64,000 nt of DNA, taken from NCBI GenBank assembly GCA_900074885.1, contig FJUW01000057.1, positions 108,939-172,938 of the forward strand, given 5' to 3'. The notes beneath the pieces were generated by a model, which saw nothing but the letters and a program-made list of their open reading frames with translations, was not told where the DNA came from and did not search any database. The translations under genes and the position numbers were made by a program. Within the stretch, counting starts at the first letter, position 1; every line of letters begins with the position of its first letter. This document shows positions 23,327-33,318 of the stretch, piece after piece. Source of the DNA: Rhynchosporium graminicola (taxonomy: Eukaryota > Ascomycota > Leotiomycetes > Helotiales > Ploettnerulaceae).

Positions 23327-26300
23327 TCGGATCTGGTGGTTTTCTTCATTGACTCCTTTTTCTTTCTTCACGGCATTGCTTGCATACGTACAGTAGCACA
23401 GCACCGGATAGCATGGTCTACTATAAGGGCATCCTTTTATGCATTGCGATGGGCGTTGGCTTTGGCTATGGCTTTGGCGTACAAGGGAGGGACAACGGGG
23501 CTCGGCAATTCGCTTTCAACATACATACATACTTGCCTTCATGGCGGTTGCTGTTTTTGATATATAGGAAATCAAATGAATCTTACCAGACATCTATCTT
23601 GTGCCTATTTCTTTGTCGGCTTGTCCTCTCATTCATATTTCAGTAAAGCACAGCTATCTCATGTCCTGCCTAACCCTGCTGATTCTAACACAATGCTGGA
23701 AGATTTATTAGCGTTTCCCCTCTTCTATTGCAAAGCGAAGGAATATTTATGCACCTCATTCATTATATCATTCTTATTGCGGTGAGACTATTTCCAGTAG
23801 GCCGTACGTAATGCCACGCATGATAACTTGATTGAAATGCTAGGATAGGTCTTGAAGTCCTTGCTAAGGACTTGCTAACTGCATTTAATCGTGCTTGCTA
23901 ATACGGTGCTGATCTATTTCCTGGTCCTGTATGTACTTTCGAAAGAACAGCTGATCTACCTGCCTGGTTGAGTGAATATCTGTCTGACACGAAGGGAGTC
24001 CTTGCGTTGTGTTGAATTGAATTGCTATAAATTGAAGGAGGGATGTGTGGGTGAGTTTACTGTAGGTACCTCAGGTAGGTAGTAGTTAGTTAGGTGGGTA
24101 GTGTTTGTGTATTTTGGTGCTCTTGTGTGCGAAATGACGCACGCGCTCTGCATTCGATGATAGCTTGCCCACCTACTACTTCCCAGCGGATGGTGATCAT
24201 TATTTAAGTAGTCCTGAACACATCGTTATTATCTCATGGCACTTCGTGCTGGGATGAGACGAGACCAGGGAGAAGATAGGGTAAGGCTGAAGGTTGGGTG
24301 ATTGTTTTCATTATTAGACACCAGACTCAGCGAAAGGCGTTGGAATCGAATTTGTGCCCGATCGGATGTGCATATACACCTCACTATTCCCGATGTAGTC
24401 TCTTGCGTGTAGAGTGAAGGATGACGCGGGATATGAATGCTTGCTATGAATTCTGCTGGATGCCATCTCACGAAATGGAGCTCCAAATATTATACTCCTG
24501 CTGAAGACTTTTCTTCTCTCACCGAAATTCCGAAAAGCAACTCAGTCACTTGCTTTCCATCGACTTCCCTAGCGTTATCACATGCTGATCATTCTCGTCG
24601 TCTTCGCACACAGGAGGTATGTTTAACATGCCTCATCCACTTCTGGGTCTTCAACACAAACCGAAACTTCCGACCAAAGTCGCATGCGTGTATCTGGGTG
24701 CAGCATGTGCGTGTGCCTTATGTCCTCATGAACTTTCCACTCGTATCAGTCCAAACGACAACTCTCCACCAAGCTCACCGAACCCCTATGCGAACGATAT
24801 AATTTACTTCATACGACGCAGACTGTGTGGAGCGCCGTCACGACTTCGATAAGGTTCTGGGCAAGGCTGTTTGTTGAGTTCGTAAAAAGAGTTGCCTACG
24901 GGACAATACCCCGGGGCACATTGAGTTTGGCTGGGGAAAGCGAGGTGTGAGGATTTTGACTTCGTCGGCAGGGCTTGCTGTGATACAAGTCGGTGTGGAT
25001 AATGAGGGATTTCTTGACCAAGTCGTGAATATGAAGGGCTTTTGGTCCCTGTACCTCCATACTGAGTGATTGCTGAGCAAGTTCATGCCAGGGATGAGAT
25101 ACTAGATTTCGGGATCGGGGTGAGTCGTTTAGGTTAGAAGTCGTTTAGGTTGGGATCGAGTACCGTTTCATCGTCGATTTCACCGATGAACTGTGCAGTA
25201 CTGAAGCTTCATATCGAAAGGGTGTGTCTCAATTACCAAGAATTATTGTTGGACATTGAGGCCACGCGATTCCGAAATGAAGATTGCCGTGTACGTTGCA
25301 AGGAACGTATGTCACAAGTCCTCAGGAAATCAGGGGATGATAAACGGATCAAATCTGCGCTTTCATACGTGAATGTTTCTAGTCGATGATCGAGCGCCTC
25401 CGAAGCTGGGCAAATTTGTCTGCGGCGAACGAGGAATACTGAAGGTATACTTCAAGTCCGCAAGTCGATAATAGACTCACGAAAGTACCGCGGGATATCG
25501 CCTCGAGTCTTCATTGGGAGGCAGCTAACTTTTTGGATGACTTTGAAATTTTGATATGTTATATTTACTAAGAAGTTCCGAATCTATGCGCCCGAGACGA
25601 ACTTGGCTCGCCTCGCCCTTCGGAGTAGCTCTTCGTGTGGGTGGTAATTTTGTCCGGATCCGCGCCTGCCATGAGAAGATAGCGATGCCGCTTAGATTTT
25701 GTGGTTGAGCATGGCCAAGTGTGGCTGTAGTTTCCCAGGGTTGTGTCTTGAGCGGCGACATGATCCGCGTGCAGTAGTTGTCGTCAAAATATGGATTTTG
25801 TTAGCAGGTCTTGGCATCTTCGATCCTCGTTTTGGCCTCATCAGCCCGGTCTTATTTCAACTAGATATCGCTTTTGATAAGGTTCTATCGAGAAGGATCT
25901 ACAATTCAGGATAGATAATTGTTAACTGATCATACGGTCGAATATCTTTTTGAGATACCCGCGCGCTCCTCTGGGGTTTCTTCCATTTCCTGCGATTAAC
26001 TCAGCCATCACTATTTATTCTGACGAGCAGCATCTTATCTCCTTCCCTTTTGCCTTTATCACCGTGTTGCTTATGTTTCTTATTATCTCTTCTATTCATC
26101 GCGTTTCTTATATCCTGTAATATTCCTTATGTGAACGATTATGCTTGATACAAGTTCTCCGTGATCCTAATTTCAGCACACTGGAGCAGTCTCCGATATA
26201 GTGTTTCATCAGCTGGCCTACGAATATCTTCACGCGAAAATGATTTCCATAAGATACACTATCCAATCGGTGATTCACTATCATTGTTATTGTCTGCTTT

Positions 26301-26496
26301 AGAACAGGTCGCAAATGTTGCTGTGTTCAGCGAAATTTCTTTATCATATCAAAAATCGCTTCGGTACATTCCTTTCACGTAATTTTCTTTCATCCCATAC
26401 AATGGTTAATGAGGACCGCAACAGACTCCAAGCTCCCGAGCGAGTCCATCTTGAAACTTATACGCAACTTCATGAGGTCTATTGTAGGTTTTTCCA
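23327..26496. other. Intergenic, no gene supported
   Basis: About 3.2 kb between two plus-strand genes. Short open frames lack motifs. A TAGGTAGG-type tandem occurs at about 24064-24100. The last 500 bp are pyrimidine-rich, as fungal promoters and leaders often are. Confidence 0.5.
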
Positions 26497-28890
26497 ATGT
26501 ATCAACAATCAGGTATGGGATTCCCGAAGAATCCCAACGATTGGACAGCAGATCCAGTTGTTCAACCGTCCGGGGGACATATGCCACCTGGTGCGAACCT
26601 CGAAAACGAGGCTAGTGTGGAAAATAAAGGAGATCGTTTTCGGTATCAGCAGCAGGTCCGCGCATTGAAAGAGCAATTGAGAGTCTTGAAAGCACTCATT
26701 CTCAAATCTGGCGGCTCGTCTACGAATTCGCTTGGAATCATAAATCCATCTTCATCAAGTAAACTCGAACAAACAGTTCTTGACCGCGGAGCCTTGTCCG
26801 AAGTCACCTTTCAACGCGATGGATACTTTGATCGAGTACAGAATTTGGAGCGAAGGGTAGGCGAATTGCTGTCCTCGGAATCTAGCGGCGGTGTTCATGA
26901 ACCTCAGGATATGCTCACTCAACGAGACATTGCTACGGATGAACGTGACAGGCTTTCCTATGAGACACTACGCGAAAGTGGATACCTATCGCCAATCCAG
27001 GCTTTGAGAAGACAACTTGAGCATTCAGCTGCGGAAACGGAACATGTTCCAAGACTATATGTATCAAACGCAGCCGCCGAAGACCGTGATAAATTACTGA
27101 ACGAGAATGAATTCTTGAAAGAAAGGCTTACTGCAATGTTTCTGGAATACGAGGCTGTGGTCGAGCAGCGAAACAGATTAAAGATACAAAGGGACAGTAT
27201 AGAAGCCCAGCTATGCGTATTACCAGCTCAAGAAATCGATTCTGGAAGAAATAGAACTGTGGTGGAAGACTACGAGGCAAAACTCCAGCTCGTCCGAGTC
27301 GAACGCGATTCAGCCATCCAACAAAATGAGGAAGCTCGCAGAAATCTGGCAACGCGAACAGCAGAACGGAACGGCGCACACCAACGAATGCACATCCTCG
27401 AAGCCGCCACGAAGGAAAGTCATACAATAAAAGAACACCTTGAAGCTCAGCTACGTCTTCCATCGAAAAACGAACACGTTCAAGCAAACACTCAGACCAT
27501 CGAGACTGAATGCGATTCCGAGCGAATACAGATCGCGTTTCTGCAATCCGAGTTAGAACATGCCGTCGCAGCAGCAGCAGAAGCTCAACACCAGCGAGAC
27601 GCAGCTCGAGCCCAGATTGAAGCCGTGGAGATCGAAAACTCGATTGCGATTTCGGCTGCTGAGATGGCGAACGATGTTGTTGTTGAGCTTCAATCATTGT
27701 TAGAAGCGACGAAACATGCAGCTTTGGCGGAACGTGAGAAGTCGGAAGAGTCAAGACGAATACAGAATAGATTGAGAATTGAGAGGGAAACGGTCCGTAT
27801 CGAAGTGGCGAAACTCGGAAGAGAGTTGAGCGCAGCGCATCAAACTTCAGCAGGATTGGTAACGCAGCTGGATGAGCTCCGCACGAGAAATACCAGTTCG
27901 ACACAAGACGACGCAGCTTTAGGAGAGCTGAATCCTGTTATTGGACAGCGAGATCAGGCTTTAATTCATGTGAAGAAATTAGAGCAACTTCTCAGGGATC
28001 TAGAGGATGACTATCGCAAAAACTTGGATCAATGGGAGCGCCAAACACAAAAAGATGAAGTAGAGATTCACGCTGCGAAAAGCCGCCTAGATGAATCGAT
28101 GGAAACGAATGAGTCTCTATCCAAGCAGTTAGATACCGCAAACGCCGGACTAGAGGCCGCAGAAACTAAGGCTCGAATGGCAGAAGAAAGTTCAGAAAAT
28201 GCAAATTCAAGATCCGAAGCTCTTCAAATCCAAATCCAACAAGTCGAGCAAGATCTAGATCACTCGAATGAGGACAAGGATGAGGTAGAAGGTGTTCGCG
28301 ATCGTCTGCGAGCTGAGTGTCTCCGTTTGGGAGGCTTGATAACAAATGCGAGGAACGAGGTCATCCGAATGGGAGGTGATACTATTGCTCCGGAAGGAAC
28401 TGTGCAAAGTAACCAGGAATTGCCGAATGGACCAGCTCGTGGCGATTTTGATCCTAGTAATATTCAACGGCCGCTGACTGCAAGAGGAGAACCCATCTCA
28501 GAGCCTGATGACGAACACGAATTTAACGCATTTCCATATCCAGCTGAAGTCTCGTCGATGGCTGAGCCAGAAGTGGCAAGAAACCAGAGCATAAGTTCAG
28601 GCTCGAGCTTGAGCTCAATTGATAGCTCTGTTGACTCTGTACATGGCGCTTCTTCAAGGAGAGAGAGTAATGTCTCGACTCCCGCACAACGGCCTCAACA
28701 TGGAAGTTCGTCTTCTGCGTCACTTCTAAGGACTAGCCCTACGATATCAACACAGATAGACCCGAGATGCACGAGGAATCCTGCTCCAGATTATGGTGCA
28801 TCATCGAGATCGAAGTCTAGAAAACGAGGGGCTGAACCGACTGGCTTCGAAGGGCAGAGTGAAGCGAAGAGAAGACGATTGCATGAGTGA
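26497..28890 (+). CDS. Long coiled-coil protein with nuclear-type basic C-terminus
   Basis: One uninterrupted frame of 797 residues from ATG 26497. Residues 1-45 are Pro/Gly/Asn-rich. Residues about 47-620 are heptad-like, with repeated Leu/Glu/Gln/Arg patterns (LKEQLRVLKALIL, VQNLERRVGELLSSE, LEHAVAAAAEAQHQRDAARA), consistent with long interrupted coiled coils. A Ser-rich segment (about 695-735, SISSGSSLSSIDSS) follows, then two basic clusters (SRSKSRKR and EAKRRRLHE) that look like a bipartite nuclear localisation signal. There is no motor, ATPase or SMC head, signal peptide or membrane helix. A structural or scaffold role in the nucleus is inference. An extra upstream exon cannot be excluded because ATG 26402 opens another frame just before this one. 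Confidence 0.85.
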   Translation: MYQQSGMGFPKNPNDWTADPVVQPSGGHMPPGANLENEASVENKGDRFRYQQQVRALKEQLRVLKALILKSGGSSTNSLGIINPSSSSKLEQTVLDRGALSEVTFQRDGYFDRVQNLERRVGELLSSESSGGVHEPQDMLTQRDIATDERDRLSYETLRESGYLSPIQALRRQLEHSAAETEHVPRLYVSNAAAEDRDKLLNENEFLKERLTAMFLEYEAVVEQRNRLKIQRDSIEAQLCVLPAQEIDSGRNRTVVEDYEAKLQLVRVERDSAIQQNEEARRNLATRTAERNGAHQRMHILEAATKESHTIKEHLEAQLRLPSKNEHVQANTQTIETECDSERIQIAFLQSELEHAVAAAAEAQHQRDAARAQIEAVEIENSIAISAAEMANDVVVELQSLLEATKHAALAEREKSEESRRIQNRLRIERETVRIEVAKLGRELSAAHQTSAGLVTQLDELRTRNTSSTQDDAALGELNPVIGQRDQALIHVKKLEQLLRDLEDDYRKNLDQWERQTQKDEVEIHAAKSRLDESMETNESLSKQLDTANAGLEAAETKARMAEESSENANSRSEALQIQIQQVEQDLDHSNEDKDEVEGVRDRLRAECLRLGGLITNARNEVIRMGGDTIAPEGTVQSNQELPNGPARGDFDPSNIQRPLTARGEPISEPDDEHEFNAFPYPAEVSSMAEPEVARNQSISSGSSLSSIDSSVDSVHGASSRRESNVSTPAQRPQHGSSSSASLLRTSPTISTQIDPRCTRNPAPDYGASSRSKSRKRGAEPTGFEGQSEAKRRRLHE

Positions 28891-29606
28891 TCGATGTATG
28901 TGGATGTGGTAATACGGAGACGGTGGCGAAGAAGAGATTGAGTATGCTGCTGTATAGCTGTCTTATCTGTGTGTTCGTACTTCATGAAGTCATCTTTTTG
29001 AAAGAAGAGTAGCTTTTATGTGCTTCGAATCTCATCATTATATGCTACTTTTATACCTATCCGGAGAGATTGTGTCTCGATGGATGCTAATGCGCACCAA
29101 CCATTAAGATTTCAAGACACAAGGGAAGACACGGATTGATCGCCCTTAAAATGGATTTTATATTTGCGATTTCATTCTAATTCGTCGACCAGTTTCTTGC
29201 AAAGATTTTTGTTGCACGTCGTAATGTCGCTTCATTTCTTTAGCGAGGCATGTTCAGATAGCTTCATCTTTTCCCGATTGGGAGTATGACATGATAGGAG
29301 TAAATCACATCACGTGGGACCCAAACTTTGGATCTTTTGTTTAGTCCTTGGGGATGTGCCTTATGCGATTCATGGGGGAACACCTACAGATATGTTGTCA
29401 TATTTAAGATGCAAATGACGATGCATTATTCAAGTTTTGTTCTTTCAATTAATGAGTGTATTATCCTATCTAGCCAAGCATCGTGACATCCAACTCGCTA
29501 TCAAGCACAAATCCAATGTCCCAGAACCATCTTTGAAGACAAAATGCAACCGCAATACCAAATCTCTCTTAAATTTGCATCCCAGCCAAGCAGATGTCAG
29601 ATCCGA
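28891..29606. other. Convergent intergenic region
   Basis: About 700 bp between the 3' ends of the coiled-coil gene and the heat-shock gene. It contains a CACGTG motif at about 29311-29316 and no supported gene. It should hold both terminators. Confidence 0.5.
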
Positions 29607-30356
29607 CTACAAGACACTAACAACAACCTTCTTAGTTCTTACACTCTTTGGCACCACCACATTCAGAACACCATTCTTCAACCCTGCAGTGACAAAATCC
29701 TGCTCGATGCGCTGCTCGAATGCGAAGCTGCGTGCGAAGTTGCCGACTTTGCGTTCGCTGACCCAGTATTTGGCTTGTCGCGGAGACTGTGTCTGAGTCT
29801 CGTGGTTGAGAGTGGAGGAAGAGGAAGAGGCAGTTTTCTCCGGCTGTTTGCCTTTGGCGACCAAGGACGCCGTTGAGGCAGCGGATGATGGAGTATCGAG
29901 CGGTATGTCAGCCTCATCGTAGTCGTCTTCGACTGTGGCAGCCAGAGAGGACTTCTCATTCTCATCGGGCTCGGTGGCTGTCTCCTGAGTCTGCTCAACC
30001 TCTTTTGCAGACTCAGACGGAGCAGAACGAGAGGTGCTCACACTTCTATCGGTCTTCCCCTTAATGACGATGGTCTGCGCATCCACAAACTGGATATCCA
30101 GATCCGCGTTCTCCAGGCCTGGAAACTCGCCGAAGAGTTCGTAAGAATCGGCTGTTTCCGTTACGTCGAAGCGTGGTGTAAATGTTTGAGGAGCTGGACG
30201 ATGGACGAGACGGATACAGGGATGCTGTTGACGTTGAGAATTTTGGAGGGAAGGATAGACTTGAGGTTGGGCTTTGGACAATTCGGATTGATCGAGCTCA
30301 GCGAGGAGTTGCATGAGAGCTGCCTCGGGGAGGAATTCTTGTGGGAAGAATGGCAT
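29607..30356 (-). CDS. Small heat-shock protein (Hsp20/Hsp30 family) with split alpha-crystallin domain
   Basis: ATP-independent holdase chaperone, 249 residues, single exon. The first half of the alpha-crystallin domain is at residues 60-104 (PRFDVTETADSYELFGEFPG, then QTIVIKGKT). The second half is at 197-245 (YWVSERKVGNFARSFAFEQR, then LKNGVLNVVVPK). Between them is a low-complexity insert of about 92 residues rich in Ser, Glu, Thr and Ala. Filamentous-fungal Hsp30-type proteins often carry such an insert. The C-terminus lacks an I-x-I motif but ends VVVSVL. TATATAA lies about 150 nt upstream of the ATG. I could not find a textbook heat-shock element. Two GTCACGTGC motifs lie 300-490 bp upstream. 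Confidence 0.93.
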   Translation of the reverse strand: MPFFPQEFLPEAALMQLLAELDQSELSKAQPQVYPSLQNSQRQQHPCIRLVHRPAPQTFTPRFDVTETADSYELFGEFPGLENADLDIQFVDAQTIVIKGKTDRSVSTSRSAPSESAKEVEQTQETATEPDENEKSSLAATVEDDYDEADIPLDTPSSAASTASLVAKGKQPEKTASSSSSTLNHETQTQSPRQAKYWVSERKVGNFARSFAFEQRIEQDFVTAGLKNGVLNVVVPKSVRTKKVVVSVL

Positions 30357-30505
30357 TTTCCTGGTTGCTTGGGTGATTGTCTTGGAAGTATTTATTGTGG
30401 TGATCGGTTTTGGAAAATTGTTTTTTGAAGTAGAGGACTGTAGATCTGATTCTGATTATGTTTTCTGGATGAAGAAAAGTGTTCCTTAGACCATCTCAAT
30501 CCTTC

Positions 30506-30512
30506 TTATATA
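30506..30512 (-). promoter_or_regulatory. TATA box of the small heat-shock gene
   Basis: TATATAA read on the minus strand, about 150 nt before the ATG at 30356. A TATA-type core promoter fits a stress-inducible gene. Confidence 0.55.
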
Positions 30513-30652
30513 CAACTTCTCATCTTCAGGCTGAGTCGAAGTCGCAAGCTTCTCTCACATGGTTGAAGATGAGAAATCGACGATTACGCCATCTGCGAGT
30601 GCCTTCTGGTGGCCGCGGGAAGGGAGTGGAATGAAGCAGAAGGCAAATATGA

Positions 30653-30661
30653 GTCACGTGC
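30653..30661. promoter_or_regulatory. E-box (GTCACGTGC), copy 1
   Basis: The CACGTG core lies within a nine-base match to a second copy at 30835-30843. CACGTG is bound by bHLH factors such as Cbf1 and Pho4/NUC-1 types. It lies upstream of the heat-shock gene and downstream of the phosphate transporter; function is inference. Confidence 0.4.
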
Positions 30662-30834
30662 GCTGAGAAAGCCGTATTACAAATCGTGTACGAGTTGCCT
30701 TTCGCAATTCTTGGGGCAGAAAGGCCATGTATGGATGAAGGAAATAAGGGCGAAGACTTGATCTAGAATTTTATCGATTGCATGGTTACCATCTCGGACT
30801 ATCGTTTCCTCACCATGTGAGAACCCAATCACCA

Positions 30835-30843
30835 GTCACGTGC
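30835..30843. promoter_or_regulatory. E-box (GTCACGTGC), copy 2
   Basis: Identical nine bases to copy 1, 182 bp away and in the same orientation. Confidence 0.4.
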
Positions 30844-31375
30844 TGCTACATCCGCCACTTACCTTTACTTCATGTTTGTGAGCTTCAGGCGAATTTTTGG
30901 TGGCTGGAACGGCATCCTGATAGTATCTACTTCTTTGAAGATGCTGGTGAAACACCTCGTTCGTTTGATTATGTGAGGAACAAGAAATTCGCCTGCCTTG
31001 GAGATAGGAGGCAAAGTGCGCGTAAGAAGTAGAAAGAACATCAATCACTTCCATACATCGGGCACAATTTCAAGTCCAGATCGATATTTGAAGCGACGTA
31101 TTAGCAGGTCGAAGAGACACAAAGAATTTCTTTGTAAAGATCATGATTTGATCATCATTAGGTATCATCTGGTCATTACGCCACGCCTCGGCTCAGTCTG
31201 TGTACATCACGCGAAGTGTACTCTCAAATCTTCTGGTCTACAACTAAAACGACAAATGAGAACAAGGTATCTCAAAAACAAAATCAATCATTCAATCATT
31301 AGATGTGTTCAAACCTTTACGCATTTTCCATTTGACAAATTTTACCACGAAATTACTTTGTGTTGACAATTCTCG

Positions 31376-33318
31376 CTAAACAGAATCAACACCCCTATGC
31401 TTCTCGCCCTGCGAATCCTCTTCCGAGTAAGCGCGGTGAGCACCACCGATCAGCGCTGGGTCAAAGTTGGGAGTTCTATCAAAACCATTAGTAAGTGCTC
31501 CAAGTGTACGAACAAGACCGAAGGGAACATACCCAGGAACTTCACCAGCCAACTCTTCCAAAGTCTTTCTCTTAGTCTCAGGGATCAAGAAACTAGTAAA
31601 CAGACCGCACAACATGAATAGCGCAAATATCTGCATAATATGATTCAACCAAGGTGAAGCATTGCGACCCTTGGCATTTGGCAAGGCACCTCTTGTCCTA
31701 AGAGGACCGAATACAACTTGTGCGATGATAGCACCGACCTTTCCGGACGCGGCGGAGAAGCCGTGAGAGGTGGAACGGTAACGAGTAGGAAAACATTCAC
31801 CGGGGACGATAAAAGTAGTAGAGTTAGGGCCGAATTTGAAGAAGAATTGTGCCAGAACGTAGAGGGCGAGGAGAGCATGGCCGGAAAGCTGGTGATATGC
31901 GAAGCCGATAATGCAGAAGAGGATTGTAAGTATTATGAAACCCATGATCTGAATCGTCTTTCGTCCGAGAGTATCGATTGTAGTGACCGAAACCCAGTAT
32001 CCTGGGATAGCACCGGCGCACACAAGAATCAAGTTACCGATGGCGTTCTTGCGGAAGATCTCATATTGAGTGGCACCACCAGTCCAGCCAATTGCTGCAA
32101 GAATAATGGAGTTGTTGAGACCAAGACCGTAAAAGGCAACATCGAGGAAGAACCATGAGCCTGCAGTACCTAGAAGAACCTTGCCGTGCTTCCATTGGCC
32201 GTAGTGGTGGCAGAAGTCCTTAAAGGAGGCCTTGGGGATCTCAAGAGCTGGAGCCGTTTGGGCCATGGCGGTAACACGAGCAATCTCGTCAGGGTGACCC
32301 TCAGCCTTCCCATTCATGTAGGCTTTGACATCTGTACCCGCCTTCTCAACGTCACGAGCGACGTCAAAGGTGTAACGAGGAGTCTCGGGGATAGTGAGGC
32401 GGTAGTAGAGAGCGATACAGCCAGGAACGGCACCGAAACCGCTGGAAATTGTTAGAACTTGATCATGAAAAATTTGCATCGAGCGACTTACATGATGATT
32501 CTCCACATCTTGTCAACGGCAAGCTGGCATACAGCAGTGCAGGCGCGGGCGTTGGCGGCCGACTCCAACGAACCCTTGAATCCAGTGGTGACAATCAAAG
32601 CTAGGATAGCGGCAGTAAATTGACCAATACCCTGCATGGCAAAAACAGCATTCATCATGGCACCTCTCCATTTCGTAGTAGCGAACTCAGAAGTGATGAC
32701 AGATGAAAGAGGGTAATCTCCACCAATTCCGATACCCTGCATTTGTTAGTCAACGTTTCTGTGTGGCTTGAGATGGAATTACCATAAGAACACGCCAGAA
32801 AATGATGAGGCCAGTGATTGAAATGGCGCGAGAGTTGGAAGTCAAAGCTTGTGCGAGAGTTGCGAAGATGATTATAATTAACTCAAGTCCGTACATTCTT
32901 TTTCGGCCGACGACATCTGCGAGGTATCCGAAACCAAGTTGACCGATGACAGTTCCCCCGGAAGTAGAGACTTTGATGGCAGTATCTGAACTAGGTGGGA
33001 TAGTACCATGAGATTTTTTGTCATTGAAGTACACTATGCCTAACATGCTAGTAACTAAGTTGATAGCGAAGATCTATGTAGGCGATTAGCATGGATATGT
33101 GGAAGAGAGGATAGACGTATATCGTAAGAATCGGTGAAGAAACCAATGCCGGCGACAACACAAGCCCGGACATGGTACCATCCGAAAGATGCCTTGTCGA
33201 TTTCAGCAAGAGCAAGCCTTCTCCGCTCGTTGGGGTCCTGAATGTGAGCGAAGTCATTATTGAAGTTGTGGAAGGCATTGTTGCCTCCATCTGTCTTATT
33301 CATGGCGGCGGAAGACAT
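31376..33318 (-). CDS. PHO84-type inorganic phosphate:H+ symporter, first intron lacking a GT donor
   Basis: Plasma-membrane MFS transporter for phosphate. The exons that restore the family frame are 33121-33318, 32783-33073, 32492-32736 and 31376-32441, giving 599 residues. Diagnostic parts are GWYHVRACVVAGIGFFTDSY, GYLADVVGRKRMYG, the phosphate-symporter signature GIGIGGDYPLSSVITSE, PETPRYTFDVARD before the central loop, and FKFGPNSTTFIVPGECFPTR in the C-terminal half. Introns 2 and 3 are normal (GTAATT...CAG; GTAAGT...CAG). Intron 1 (33074-33120, 47 nt) has a good branch site (GCTAATC) and a CATAG acceptor, but its first bases are ATACGT, not GTACGT. The only nearby GT shifts the frame, and retention leads to early termination. 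The gene is therefore full-length only if this donor is spliced; it could be inactive, or the base could be a sequencing error. Confidence 0.9.

Noticed and set aside
27128..27904. 258-codon minus-strand frame
   Set aside because: Antisense shadow of the coiled-coil gene; Leu/Arg-rich translation mirrors Glu/Gln/Ala codons.
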